64,000 nucleotides of DNA, from positions 386,645 through 450,644 of the forward strand of contig NZ_JACHIA010000002.1 in assembly GCF_014202995.1 (NCBI RefSeq), written 5' to 3'. This DNA comes from Longimicrobium terrae. GTDB lineage: Bacteria; Gemmatimonadota; Gemmatimonadetes; Longimicrobiales; Longimicrobiaceae. Numbering within the stretch: position 1 is the stretch's first letter; every line of letters begins with the position of its first letter. The notes beneath the pieces were generated by a model. It had not been told where the DNA came from, did no database searches, and saw nothing but the letters and a program-made list of their open reading frames with translations. The position numbers were made by a program, and so were the translations under genes. Below, piece by piece: positions 34,442 to 64,000 of this stretch.

Positions 34442-35536
34442 ATGACGCCGCGCCTGATGGTTCTGCTCCTTCCGCTGCTGGCTGCCTGCCAAGCCCCGCG
34501 CGACCGCGGTGCCGAGGCGGACGCACCCGCTCCGCCAGCGGTAGTCCAGACCGCCGCGCCGCGTGCACGGCTGGCGGATACCGTGCTCCTGCAGCGGGCG
34601 GGGGAGCGCGCGGCGGGGCTGCCCAACCTGCGCGGCATGATCGTCTCGCAGAATGGCGAGATCGTGCTGGAGCGCTACAAGGGCGGCGCGGCGGCGGACC
34701 GGGTGACCAACGTGAAGTCGGCGTCCAAGAGCGTGCTGTCGGCGCTGGTGGGCATCGCCATCGCGGAGGGGTACATCCGCGGCGTCGACCAGCCCATCGC
34801 CGAGTTCTTTCCCTCCTACTTCGAGCGCGAAGGCGTGGACCCGCGCAAGCGGCGGATCACCGTGGGCAACCTGCTGTCCATGCAGTCCGGGCTGGAATCC
34901 ACCAGCTTTGGCGATTACGGCGCCTGGGTGAGCAGCCGCGACTGGGTGCGCGCCGCCCTCGACCAGCCAATGGTGGACGAGCCGGGCGGCCGCATGCTGT
35001 ACAGCACGGGAAGCACGCACCTGCTTTCCGCCATCCTCACCCGCGCCACGGGGCAAAGCACGCTGGCGTACGCCAATGAGAAGCTGGCGCAGCCCATGGG
35101 GTTCACCCTGCGCCCGTGGCAGCGCGATCCGCAGGGCATCTACTTCGGCGGCAACGACATGTACCTGACGCCGAGGCAGATGCTGCGCTTCGGGCAGCTG
35201 TACCTGGATGGTGGTGTGTACGCGGGCCTGCGCCTTGTGCCCGAGGCGTGGGTGCGGGAGAGCGTGCGGCCGCGGACCTCGTCCCCGTTCAACGGGCACG
35301 GCTACGGACTGGGATGGTGGAGCAGGGAATCCGGCGGGCGGCAGGTGTTTTTTGCCTGGGGATACGGCGGGCAGTATGTGTTCGTGGTGCCGGACCTGAA
35401 GATGGTGGCCGTGTTCACCTCCGTTTCGGACACGCCGCGCACGCCGGGCCACCTGTCCGCCATCCACGGGATCGTGGACGAGTTCCTCGTTCCCGGCGGC
35501 GCGGCGCGGATGGCCGGGGCGGCCGGCGGATCCTGA
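34442..35536 (+). CDS. Beta-lactamase-fold serine hydrolase lipoprotein
   Basis: 364 residues from the ATG at 34442, giving a lipoprotein signal PLLAAC (Cys16). It matches the class C beta-lactamase / penicillin-binding-like esterase family: SxxK in SASK (Ser93, Lys96), Tyr-Ser-Thr (Y187) where YxN is usual, and C-terminal GHGYGLGWW and AWGYGGQYVFVVPDLKMVAVFTS (the HxG/KTG-like region reads WGYGG). Members are esterases, D-amino-acid peptidases or penicillin-recognising enzymes; true beta-lactamase activity is unlikely from the altered motifs. It is separated from the sugar genes by a terminator, so it may be independent. A classical intrinsic terminator follows. Confidence 0.87.
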   Translation: MTPRLMVLLLPLLAACQAPRDRGAEADAPAPPAVVQTAAPRARLADTVLLQRAGERAAGLPNLRGMIVSQNGEIVLERYKGGAAADRVTNVKSASKSVLSALVGIAIAEGYIRGVDQPIAEFFPSYFEREGVDPRKRRITVGNLLSMQSGLESTSFGDYGAWVSSRDWVRAALDQPMVDEPGGRMLYSTGSTHLLSAILTRATGQSTLAYANEKLAQPMGFTLRPWQRDPQGIYFGGNDMYLTPRQMLRFGQLYLDGGVYAGLRLVPEAWVRESVRPRTSSPFNGHGYGLGWWSRESGGRQVFFAWGYGGQYVFVVPDLKMVAVFTSVSDTPRTPGHLSAIHGIVDEFLVPGGAARMAGAAGGS

Positions 35537-35620
35537 TCGCGATCGCGCGCGGGATGACGATCGCGACGCGGCGGGATGCGCAGTGGGGACGCGGGAATAT
35601 CGTCGAAGATCACAGGGGAG

Positions 35621-35658
35621 CCGCCGCCGGACCGTTGTCCGGCGGCGGTTCTGTTTTT
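35621..35658 (+). terminator. Intrinsic terminator
   Basis: A 12-bp stem CCGCCGCCGGAC / GTCCGGCGGCGG with a CGTT loop, followed directly by TTCTGTTTTT. This is the only hairpin in the window with a clear T-run. It lies 85 bp past the serine-hydrolase stop. Confidence 0.85.
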
Positions 35659-35721
35659 CCGCAGGGATGACGTGCAACGCGGGTCGTCGTGATAAACCGG
35701 TCGCAACGGAAAGCTTTGCTC

Positions 35722-35790
35722 GGCGGCGGGCTGGGAGGCCCCTCCCCCGGCCCCTCCCCGTGCAAACTGCCGCACGGAGAGGGGAGAACT
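35722..35790 (-). repeat. Dispersed CTCCCCTCTCCGTGCGGCAG-type repeat, reverse copy
   Basis: Reverse complement of the final third of the composite repeats at 10342-10703 and 15082-15444, with the shared core GTGCAAACTGCCGCACGGAG. It occurs here alone, which shows it is an independent element. The rest of the 450-bp gap before the M32 gene shows nothing I can name. Confidence 0.75.
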
Positions 35791-35988
35791 CAGGCCGGAC
35801 GGGCGGCATCCGTGGGGGAAAGGACCTCGTCAGGGCGGGTGGATTGCTGCTGATGCGCGGCGGTTCATCTTCATCCGCTCGCGTCTTTTCGGGTTTGCGG
35901 CCAGCGGTGGGGATGAGGGAATGAGGGCACGTGCTGACCGGCATGCGGACAGCCGAGGGCCGGGGCAAGCCCGTCATCGAACCACGCG

Positions 35989-37563
35989 TCAGGTGTCCAG
36001 GCGATAGACGGCGCGGAGCTTGGTATCCAGGTAGCGCAGCAGCGGCTCGTGGCTCAGCGGGCCGCCGGTGGCGCGGGCGCACAGTTCCGGCGGAGAGTAG
36101 CGCCGGCCGTGGGCGTGCACGTGGGCGCGCAGCCAGTTCAGCACCCCGCCGAACTCGCCGCGCGCAAGGTCCGCATCCATCCCGGGAAGCGCGCGGCCCA
36201 GCGACTCCCACAGCTGCGCCGCGTACAGGTTGCCCAGCGTGTACGTGGGAAAGTAGCCGAAGGAGCCCATGGCCCAGTGAATGTCCTGCAGCGCGCCCTC
36301 CCGCGCCGTACTCACCGTCACGCCCAGGTCCGCGCGCATCCGCTCGTTCCACGCGCCGGCCAGGTCGGCCGCGGACAGGTCGCCGCGGAGAAGCGCGCGC
36401 TCCAGGTCAAAGCGCAGCATCACGTGCAGGTTGTACGTGGCCTCGTCGCTTTCCACGCGGATGGGTCCGGGGCGCACCACGTTCAGCCCGCGGTACACGG
36501 CATCCACATCCAGCGCCGCCACTTCGGGTGATCCAACGCGGCGCTGGAGTTCGCCCAGCATCCACGCGCAGAACGGGCGGCCCCGGCCCACGAAGTTTTC
36601 CCACAGCCGCGCCTGGCTTTCGTGAAACCCCGTGCTGGCCGGGCGGGCCAGGGGCTGTCCCAGGCGTTCGGCCTTGGGCAGCCCCTGTTCGTACAGCCCG
36701 TGCCCGGCCTCGTGCATGGTGCCGTGCAGCGCCCCCAGCAGCCGCGCGGGGTCGTACCGCGCGGTCAGCCTGGTGTCGCCCGGGCCCACGCCCACGCACA
36801 GGGGGTGGGTGGATACGTCCAGCCGCCCCGCGTCCAGATCGAACCCCATCCGACCCGCCACCGCGCGATTGAACGCCGCCTGCGCCTCCACGGGCCAGCG
36901 GATGCCCATCCACTCCGTGCCGGGTGCCGCCGCCTCGCGCAGCGCGCCCACCAGCGGCACCAGCCCCGCCCGCAGCGCACCGAACAGGCGGTCCACCTCC
37001 GCCGCGCGCATCCCCGGCTCGTGGTTCTCCAGAAGCGCGTCGTACGGCTCTCCGCCGGGGGGCGCACCGAGGGCGGCGGCCGCCTCTCGCGCCAGGTTGA
37101 CGTTCCGTTGGAGCCATGGCGTAAACGAAGTCATGTCATCCACTTCCCGCGCGGCCCGCCAGTGGTGCACGGCCAGCGCGCCTGCCCGCGCCGTTTCGCG
37201 CACCAGGGGGGCGGGAAGGAGCACCGCACGGTCGTATTCGCGCCGCAGCGAACGCACGTTTGCGGCCGCCGCACCCTCCGCCATCAACTCCGCGTCCGCC
37301 TCGCACGCGGCCAGCGCGTCGCCCAGGTCGGGCGCGGTGCGGCGTTCGTGTACCAGGGCGGACAGGAGGGCCGCCTGCTCGGAGCGCAGCGCGGCGCCGG
37401 CGGGGGGCATGGCCACTTCCTGGTCCCAGGCCAGCAGAAACCCGGTGGAGGCCAGCAGTCCCGCCTCGCGCGCCCGCGCCAGCAGCCCGGCGTACGCTTC
37501 GCTCTCCCCCGGTGCCCCCGCGCCCGCCCTGCGGGACGAGGAGGGCCGCGGCCGTGTACCCAT
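35989..37563 (-). CDS. M32-family metallocarboxypeptidase (carboxypeptidase Taq type)
   Basis: 524 residues, normal for the family. The zinc motif HEAGH is at residues 284-288 (GTMHEAGHGLYEQGLP), followed by STGFHESQARLWENFVGR with the third-ligand Glu. Other family segments are MPPAGAALRSEQAALLSALVHE near 52, VRPGPIRVESDEATYNLH and GALQDIHWAMGSFGYFPTYTLGNLYAAQLW. It removes C-terminal residues from peptides in the cytoplasm. It is transcribed away from the NRPS genes; a role in that pathway is not indicated. The N-terminal ~18 residues are low-complexity Arg/Ser/Pro and could be an overextended start. Confidence 0.93.
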   Translation of the reverse strand: MGTRPRPSSSRRAGAGAPGESEAYAGLLARAREAGLLASTGFLLAWDQEVAMPPAGAALRSEQAALLSALVHERRTAPDLGDALAACEADAELMAEGAAAANVRSLRREYDRAVLLPAPLVRETARAGALAVHHWRAAREVDDMTSFTPWLQRNVNLAREAAAALGAPPGGEPYDALLENHEPGMRAAEVDRLFGALRAGLVPLVGALREAAAPGTEWMGIRWPVEAQAAFNRAVAGRMGFDLDAGRLDVSTHPLCVGVGPGDTRLTARYDPARLLGALHGTMHEAGHGLYEQGLPKAERLGQPLARPASTGFHESQARLWENFVGRGRPFCAWMLGELQRRVGSPEVAALDVDAVYRGLNVVRPGPIRVESDEATYNLHVMLRFDLERALLRGDLSAADLAGAWNERMRADLGVTVSTAREGALQDIHWAMGSFGYFPTYTLGNLYAAQLWESLGRALPGMDADLARGEFGGVLNWLRAHVHAHGRRYSPPELCARATGGPLSHEPLLRYLDTKLRAVYRLDT

Positions 37564-37584
37564 CTTTGTAACGCCCCGAAAGGA

Positions 37585-37613
37585 TTGACGCCGGATTGGG
37601 CGCCCGTTATCAT
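37585..37613 (+). promoter_or_regulatory. Candidate promoter for NRPS1
   Basis: TTGACG and TATCAT (each five of six to consensus) spaced by 17 bp, on the plus strand about 425 bp before the NRPS1 start. It lies in the 473-bp intergenic region between the divergent M32 and NRPS1 genes. A long 5' leader would result. I see no small gene in this gap. Confidence 0.5.
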
Positions 37614-38036
37614 GGCTCTCGATTCAGGACACAAACTATTCGGTTCAGGTCCCGGCCCGCAACGCCCCCGGCACGCGGAGCATTCCGCCGCGCATCCCTC
37701 CCGGGGTGCGCGCGCCGGACCGGCAGAAGGCCCGCCGCGGACCTGTCCATCCACCACCCTCCGGATCGTTTCCGGACGGCGCGGGATTGATGGCGCCTGT
37801 CCTACTCTCTTATTCCGCAAGTATTTGACGGTTGTGCGGCCATCCCCGCCGGGGACGACCGTACACCGCCGCACCGAAGCACGCCGGACCGCCGCGATCC
37901 CCGGAAATCCCGGGCTCGCGGGGGGATTGATCCGTACCGCGGACTCCTGGCAGCCACGCAGGAACCGGCGATCACCGAAGTTGTGTTGCGACCGGAAGGC
38001 GCACCTTCCGCCAGACGACAGGGACGATCCGGACCG

Positions 38037-51713
<13,677 letters not shown>

Positions 51714-51883
51714 GCGGGCGCCCTTCCGCGCGCCCTCCATCGCCGCACCCCGAATGAGATTCCGGCGAGCCGTCCGTGGACCGACGGCCCGCCCCGCACC
51801 TCCGCTGGACCCGTACAGGGCCCGATCCGGCCCCCCATCGACCAAGCCCAACACCGACAGGGACGACGTTGAATACCATCGCT

Positions 51884-60376
<8,493 letters not shown>

Positions 60377-61082
60377 GGCCATCACGTGTAACACCGCGGC
60401 TCCATCCGGGGCGGGGAAGTGTGGATCGGGAGGGTGCCGGTCCCCGCTTCCCCGCGCGCCGGGGCGCGGCCGTACCCACGATCCCGAGCGACGGCGCGGC
60501 TGCGCACGCCGCGGGGCCGCATGCGTCCGTATGTTGAATGTTAGTGCTGATTTGGAGCGGTTTAGAATCGGCGTAGCAAACCCGCGAACAGCCGCCAATC
60601 TGCATCCACTCTAGTGAACGCCTGATCCAAGGTCGCAGGGGTCAGGGTGAGGATTTCGGAAACTAGAATTATTTTTGACGGAAAGTGTTGACACCGGAGA
60701 GCCGCGCCTGCATCATCTAGGGCAATCGGCCAACCCTTCTGCGATGAGCCACCCACCGGAGCGCGTACGCCGCGAGCAACGTTCGCGGCGCGCTTCGCGG
60801 GCCGGGTGTGCATCTCATTCCACGACGCAATTTTACGCACCTCCGGACGTGAATCCCGCCGTCCGGCCCGGCTATGGAGTGCCTCCGCGCTGAGCCAGCG
60901 CCGGTGCCCGCGGCCGCCACATGCAGTGCTGAACCCGTCGCGGGCCCTCCGGACGCACCCCATCCGGATGCCCCGCGCCGACGCCCGGCTCCCGCCGGAG
61001 ATGGCCCCCCCGCCCGGGACGCGCCCGGGCCGCCCGACGGAAGTCTCAGGAGCCGACGCCCCTTCCTGGAGCCGTAGATCAA
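60377..61082. other. 706-bp intergenic region between NRPS2 and NRPS3
   Basis: Unusually long for neighbouring NRPS genes and locally AT-richer (around 60535-60720) than anything nearby. It holds a candidate promoter at 60688. Short open frames here have no recognisable domain and no good ribosome site, so I call no gene. Confidence 0.6.
60688..60716 (+). promoter_or_regulatory. Candidate promoter for NRPS3
   Basis: Consensus TTGACA, 17 bp, then CATCAT (four of six), in the locally AT-rich part of the gap and about 370 bp before the NRPS3 start. A second TTGACG lies 13 bp further upstream. The arrangement resembles the TTGACG-17-TATCAT element before NRPS1. Confidence 0.45.
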
Positions 61083-64000
61083 ATGCCGCAAGCGCAGTCG
61101 CAGGAGCCGTCGCAGGACATGGCGGATCAGGACGTATTCACCTTTCCGCTATCGCACGCGCAGCAGGGGCTGTGGCTGCTTTCCCAGCTTCAGCTGCAGA
61201 GCCCCGCGTACCACATCCCCGCGGGCTACCGGCTGTCCGGGCCGCTGGACGTGTACGTGCTGCGGCGCGCCGTGGACGAGATCGTGGCCCGGCACGAAGT
61301 GCTGCGCACCACCTTCGCCATGCTGGACGGCGAGCCGGTGCAGGTCGTTTCGCCGCCGCGCCCCGTTGCGCTCTCCGTGCAGGACCTGTCCGCGCTGGAC
61401 CCCGCCGGCCGCGAAGCCGCCGCCGAGGCGTACGCGGCGGACGAGGCCTCGCGCCCGTTCGACCTGGGCCGCGGCCCGCTCCTGCGCTTGGCGCTGGTCC
61501 GCCTGGCGGACGACGACCACCTGCTGCTGGTGACCGCCCACCACCTGGTCTACGACGGGTGGAGCGAGGGCGTGTTCGTGCGCGAGCTGGCCGCGCTGTA
61601 CGCCGCCTTCCTTGCCGGCGGCGAATCGCCGCTGGAAGAGCCGCCCGTGCAGTACGGCGACTACGCGCACTGGGAACGCGAGTGGGTGGCCTCCGACGAG
61701 GGCGAGACGGCGCTGGCGTACTGGCGCGCGCGGCTGGCGGACGCCCCGGACGTGACCGCGCTCCCCACGGACCGCCCGCGCCCGGAAGAGCCCGCCTTCG
61801 CCGGCGCGCGCCACGACTTCCACATCCCCGCCGAAACGGCGCGGCGGCTGGCTGCCGTGGCGCGCGGCGAGGGCGCCACCCTGGCCGGCGCGCTGCTGGC
61901 CGCGTGGTCGGTGCTGCTGCGCGCCGTCACCGGGCATGAGCACGTGTTTGTCGGCTCGCCGGCGGCCAACCGCTCAAAGGTGGAGCTGGAAGGGCTGATC
62001 GGCTTCTTCGTGGACGCGCTGGTGCTGGGCGTGGACGTGTCCGGCGATCCGCCCTTCCGCGAAGTGGTGCGGCGCGCGGGCGAGACGCTGATGGGCGCCC
62101 GAGAGAACGCGCTCCCCTTCGCCCACCTGGTAGACGCGCTCAAGCCGCGGCGCGACCCGGGCCGCAATCCCTTCTTTCAGGTCCTGTTCAACTGGGATTC
62201 CGCCTCGCCGCAGGGCGCGCTGCCGCTGGGCGGCGGCGTAACGCTGCGCACCCGTGGCGTGAGCACCGGGACCGCGCAGTTCGACCTGGTGCTGTCGCTG
62301 ATGGAAACGAACGACGGCGTGGCCGGCTCGCTCCTCTACCAGACGCAGCTGTTCGATGCCGCCACGGCGGAGCGGCTGGTGAATCACCTGCTCGCCGTCG
62401 TGCGCCGCGCCGCCGAAGACCCCGCGCGCCGCGCCTCGGCGCTGCCGCTGGACGACGGCGCCCGCCGCGTGCTGGACACGTGGAACGACACCGCCCGCGA
62501 GTACCCGGGCGCCGGCGAAACGCTGCACGCCCGCATCGCCGCGCAGGCCGCGGCCACCCCGGACGCCGTCGCGGTGGAGGGGGAGGACGAGTCGCTGACG
62601 TACGCGCAGCTGGAGGCGCGCGCCAGCCAGCTCGCCCACCGCCTGCGCGACCTGGGCGTGCGCCGCGAAAGCGTGGTGGCCATTCACCTGGAGCGGTCGC
62701 CGGAGATGGTGGTGGCCGCGCTGGCCGCCCTCAAGGCCGGCGGTGCCTATCTCCCGGTGGACCCGTCGTATCCGGTGGAGCGCCGCCGCTTCATGCTGCG
62801 CGACGCCGGGGTGCGCGCGCTGGTGACCACCGAGGCGCTGCATTCCACCCTCCCCGTCCCCTTCGCCGTGCGCGTGGTCTGCGTGGACAGCGACCGCGAG
62901 GTGCGCAACTACCCGGAATCCGCGCCGGAAGGCGGCGCGGGGCCGGACAGCCTGGCGTACGTCATCTATACCTCCGGAAGCACCGGCCGGCCCAAGGGCG
63001 CCATGAACGCGCACCGCGGCGTCGTCAACCGGCTGCTGTGGATGCAGGACGCCTACGGCCTGGGCGCGGGCGACGCGGTGCTGCAGAAGACGCCGTTCTC
63101 CTTTGACGTGTCGGTTTGGGAGCTGTTCTGGCCGCTGATGACGGGCGCGCGCCTGGTGCTGGCGCGGCCGGAGGGGCATCGCGACCCCGGCTACCTGCGC
63201 GACCGCGTGGTGGCCCGCGGGGTGACGACCATGCACTTCGTCCCCTCCATGCTGCGCGCCTTTCTGGAGGCGGACGGGATCGAGGCGTGCGCGCCGGTGC
63301 TGCGCCGCGTGGTGTGCAGCGGCGAGGCGCTGCCGCCGGAGCTGGCCGCCCGCTTCTTTCAGCGGCTGCCCGGGGTGGAGCTGCACAACCTGTACGGCCC
63401 CACCGAGTGCGCGGTGGACGTGACGGCGCACGCGTGCGACCCGGTGGCGGACGCGGAGTCGGTGCCCATCGGCCGGCCGGTGGCCAACACGCGCATCTAC
63501 GTGGTGGACCGCCACGGCGCGCCGGTGCCCCCGGGCTTTCCGGGCGAGCTGTGCATCGGCGGGGTGCAGGTGGGGCGCGGCTACCTGGCCCGCCCGTCGC
63601 TCACCGCGGCGGCGTTCGTCCCGGACCCGTTCGGCGCGCCGGGGGCACGCATGTACCGCACGGGCGACCTGGCCCGCCACCGCGCGGACGGTGAGGTGGA
63701 GTACCTGGGCCGCATCGACCACCAGGTAAAGGTGCGCGGATTCCGCATCGAGCTGGGGGAGATCGAGGCCGCTCTGGCCGCGCACCCCGGTGTGCGCGCC
63801 GCCGCCGCCGCCGCGCGGGACGACGGCCGCGGGGGAATGCGGCTGGCCGCGTACGTGGTCCCCAGCGGGGAGCGGGCGCCGGGCGCGGCGGAGCTGCGGG
63901 CCTTTCTGGCCGACCGGCTGCCGGAGCACATGGTGCCGGGCGCGTTCGTGTCGATGGACGCGCTGCCGCTGAACCCCAGCGGCAAGCTGGACCGCCGCGC
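61083..64000 (+). CDS. NRPS3 (partial): condensation and adenylation domains, cut by window end
   Basis: Starts at ATG 61083 with GGAG 11 bp upstream and stays open to the window edge (972 codons visible). After a ~20-residue Gln/Ser/Asp-rich leader comes a C domain ([24 protein letters not shown] at 153; [18 protein letters not shown]). The A domain has [24 protein letters not shown] at 629, [49 protein letters not shown] and [11 protein letters not shown] right at the edge. The specificity residues read DVWHVSLVDK, matching serine. A carrier domain should follow outside the window. Beginning with a C domain, it must receive a chain from another protein, most simply NRPS2. Confidence 0.93.
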   Translation, partial: MPQAQSQEPSQDMADQDVFTFPLSHAQQGLWLLSQLQLQSPAYHIPAGYRLSGPLDVYVLRRAVDEIVARHEVLRTTFAMLDGEPVQVVSPPRPVALSVQDLSALDPAGREAAAEAYAADEASRPFDLGRGPLLRLALVRLADDDHLLLVTAHHLVYDGWSEGVFVRELAALYAAFLAGGESPLEEPPVQYGDYAHWEREWVASDEGETALAYWRARLADAPDVTALPTDRPRPEEPAFAGARHDFHIPAETARRLAAVARGEGATLAGALLAAWSVLLRAVTGHEHVFVGSPAANRSKVELEGLIGFFVDALVLGVDVSGDPPFREVVRRAGETLMGARENALPFAHLVDALKPRRDPGRNPFFQVLFNWDSASPQGALPLGGGVTLRTRGVSTGTAQFDLVLSLMETNDGVAGSLLYQTQLFDAATAERLVNHLLAVVRRAAEDPARRASALPLDDGARRVLDTWNDTAREYPGAGETLHARIAAQAAATPDAVAVEGEDESLTYAQLEARASQLAHRLRDLGVRRESVVAIHLERSPEMVVAALAALKAGGAYLPVDPSYPVERRRFMLRDAGVRALVTTEALHSTLPVPFAVRVVCVDSDREVRNYPESAPEGGAGPDSLAYVIYTSGSTGRPKGAMNAHRGVVNRLLWMQDAYGLGAGDAVLQKTPFSFDVSVWELFWPLMTGARLVLARPEGHRDPGYLRDRVVARGVTTMHFVPSMLRAFLEADGIEACAPVLRRVVCSGEALPPELAARFFQRLPGVELHNLYGPTECAVDVTAHACDPVADAESVPIGRPVANTRIYVVDRHGAPVPPGFPGELCIGGVQVGRGYLARPSLTAAAFVPDPFGAPGARMYRTGDLARHRADGEVEYLGRIDHQVKVRGFRIELGEIEAALAAHPGVRAAAAAARDDGRGGMRLAAYVVPSGERAPGAAELRAFLADRLPEHMVPGAFVSMDALPLNPSGKLDRR

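Noticed and set aside
34442-35536. A true class C beta-lactamase resistance gene
   Set aside because: SxxK is present, but YxN is YST and the KTG box is not typical. The protein is a lipoprotein with esterase-type family features, so antibiotic resistance is not supported.
60675-60893. A 72-codon frame in the NRPS2-NRPS3 gap (possible small accessory or MbtH-like gene)
   Set aside because: No MbtH motifs (NxExQxSxW or similar), no ribosome site, and Arg/Ser/Pro-rich composition typical of chance frames.

Overview
The window is very GC-rich, almost fully coding, and carries no tRNA, rRNA, CRISPR array or transposase gene that I can see. Several features suggest a Gram-negative soil-type bacterium: an Oar-like TonB-dependent receptor, many lipoprotein signals, dispersed GC-rich intergenic repeats, and giant NRPS genes. 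The combination resembles Gemmatimonadota of the Longimicrobium type. That placement is inference from overall style, not from a marker gene.

Region 1 (1-5770). A heterodimeric ABC exporter pair (translationally overlapping) converges on an ArsR / SRPBCC / SRPBCC operon on the minus strand. A perfect 15-bp hairpin separates the two. The ArsR promoter carries a perfect 8+8 palindrome.

Region 2 (5900-10130, minus strand). A two-gene operon encodes a fusion of a catalase-like domain to a LodA/GoxA-type cysteine-tryptophylquinone (CTQ) oxidase. Its overlapping partner is a LodB-like flavoprotein, the expected CTQ maturation factor. The fusion pairs a peroxide-producing and a putative peroxide-handling domain in one chain.

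Region 3 (10270-35660, plus strand). This is a glycan-utilisation locus. In order it has a LacI regulator with its own perfect palindromic operator, a TonB receptor, a GH144-type lipoprotein, a GH3 lipoprotein, a sugar-binding lipoprotein, two sugar permeases, a discoidin / six-hairpin glycosidase-like lipoprotein, an esterase-like lipoprotein, a long GH94 phosphorylase, an MsmK-type ATPase, a GH1 beta-glucosidase and a beta-lactamase-fold serine hydrolase. GH144 plus a ~1150-residue GH94 plus GH3 plus an ABC importer points to beta-1,2-glucan (sophorooligosaccharide) use. The proposed route is outer-membrane uptake by the TonB receptor, depolymerisation by GH144, import by the ABC system, and phosphorolysis and hydrolysis by GH94, GH1 and GH3. 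The modules are separated by several families of dispersed repeats, including two ~362-bp direct copies that bracket lacI and the TonB receptor.

Region 4 (35989-64000). An M32 carboxypeptidase (minus) diverges from three NRPS genes (plus). NRPS1 is C-A-T x4 then TE. NRPS2 is acyl-ligase-ACP followed by C-A-T x2 without TE. NRPS3 begins C-A and runs off the window. Reading specificity residues by eye gives Val-like, Ser, Thr and unknown for NRPS1, Gln and unknown for NRPS2, and Ser for NRPS3. The loading ligase sits in the second gene and the terminating TE in the first, so gene order is not collinear with assembly. The likely flow is NRPS2, NRPS3 (perhaps more genes), then NRPS1, giving an acylated peptide. 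Two of the seven adenylation domains carry an in-frame 9-bp tandem repeat (VDS)n at the same place, just before the ATP-binding core motif.
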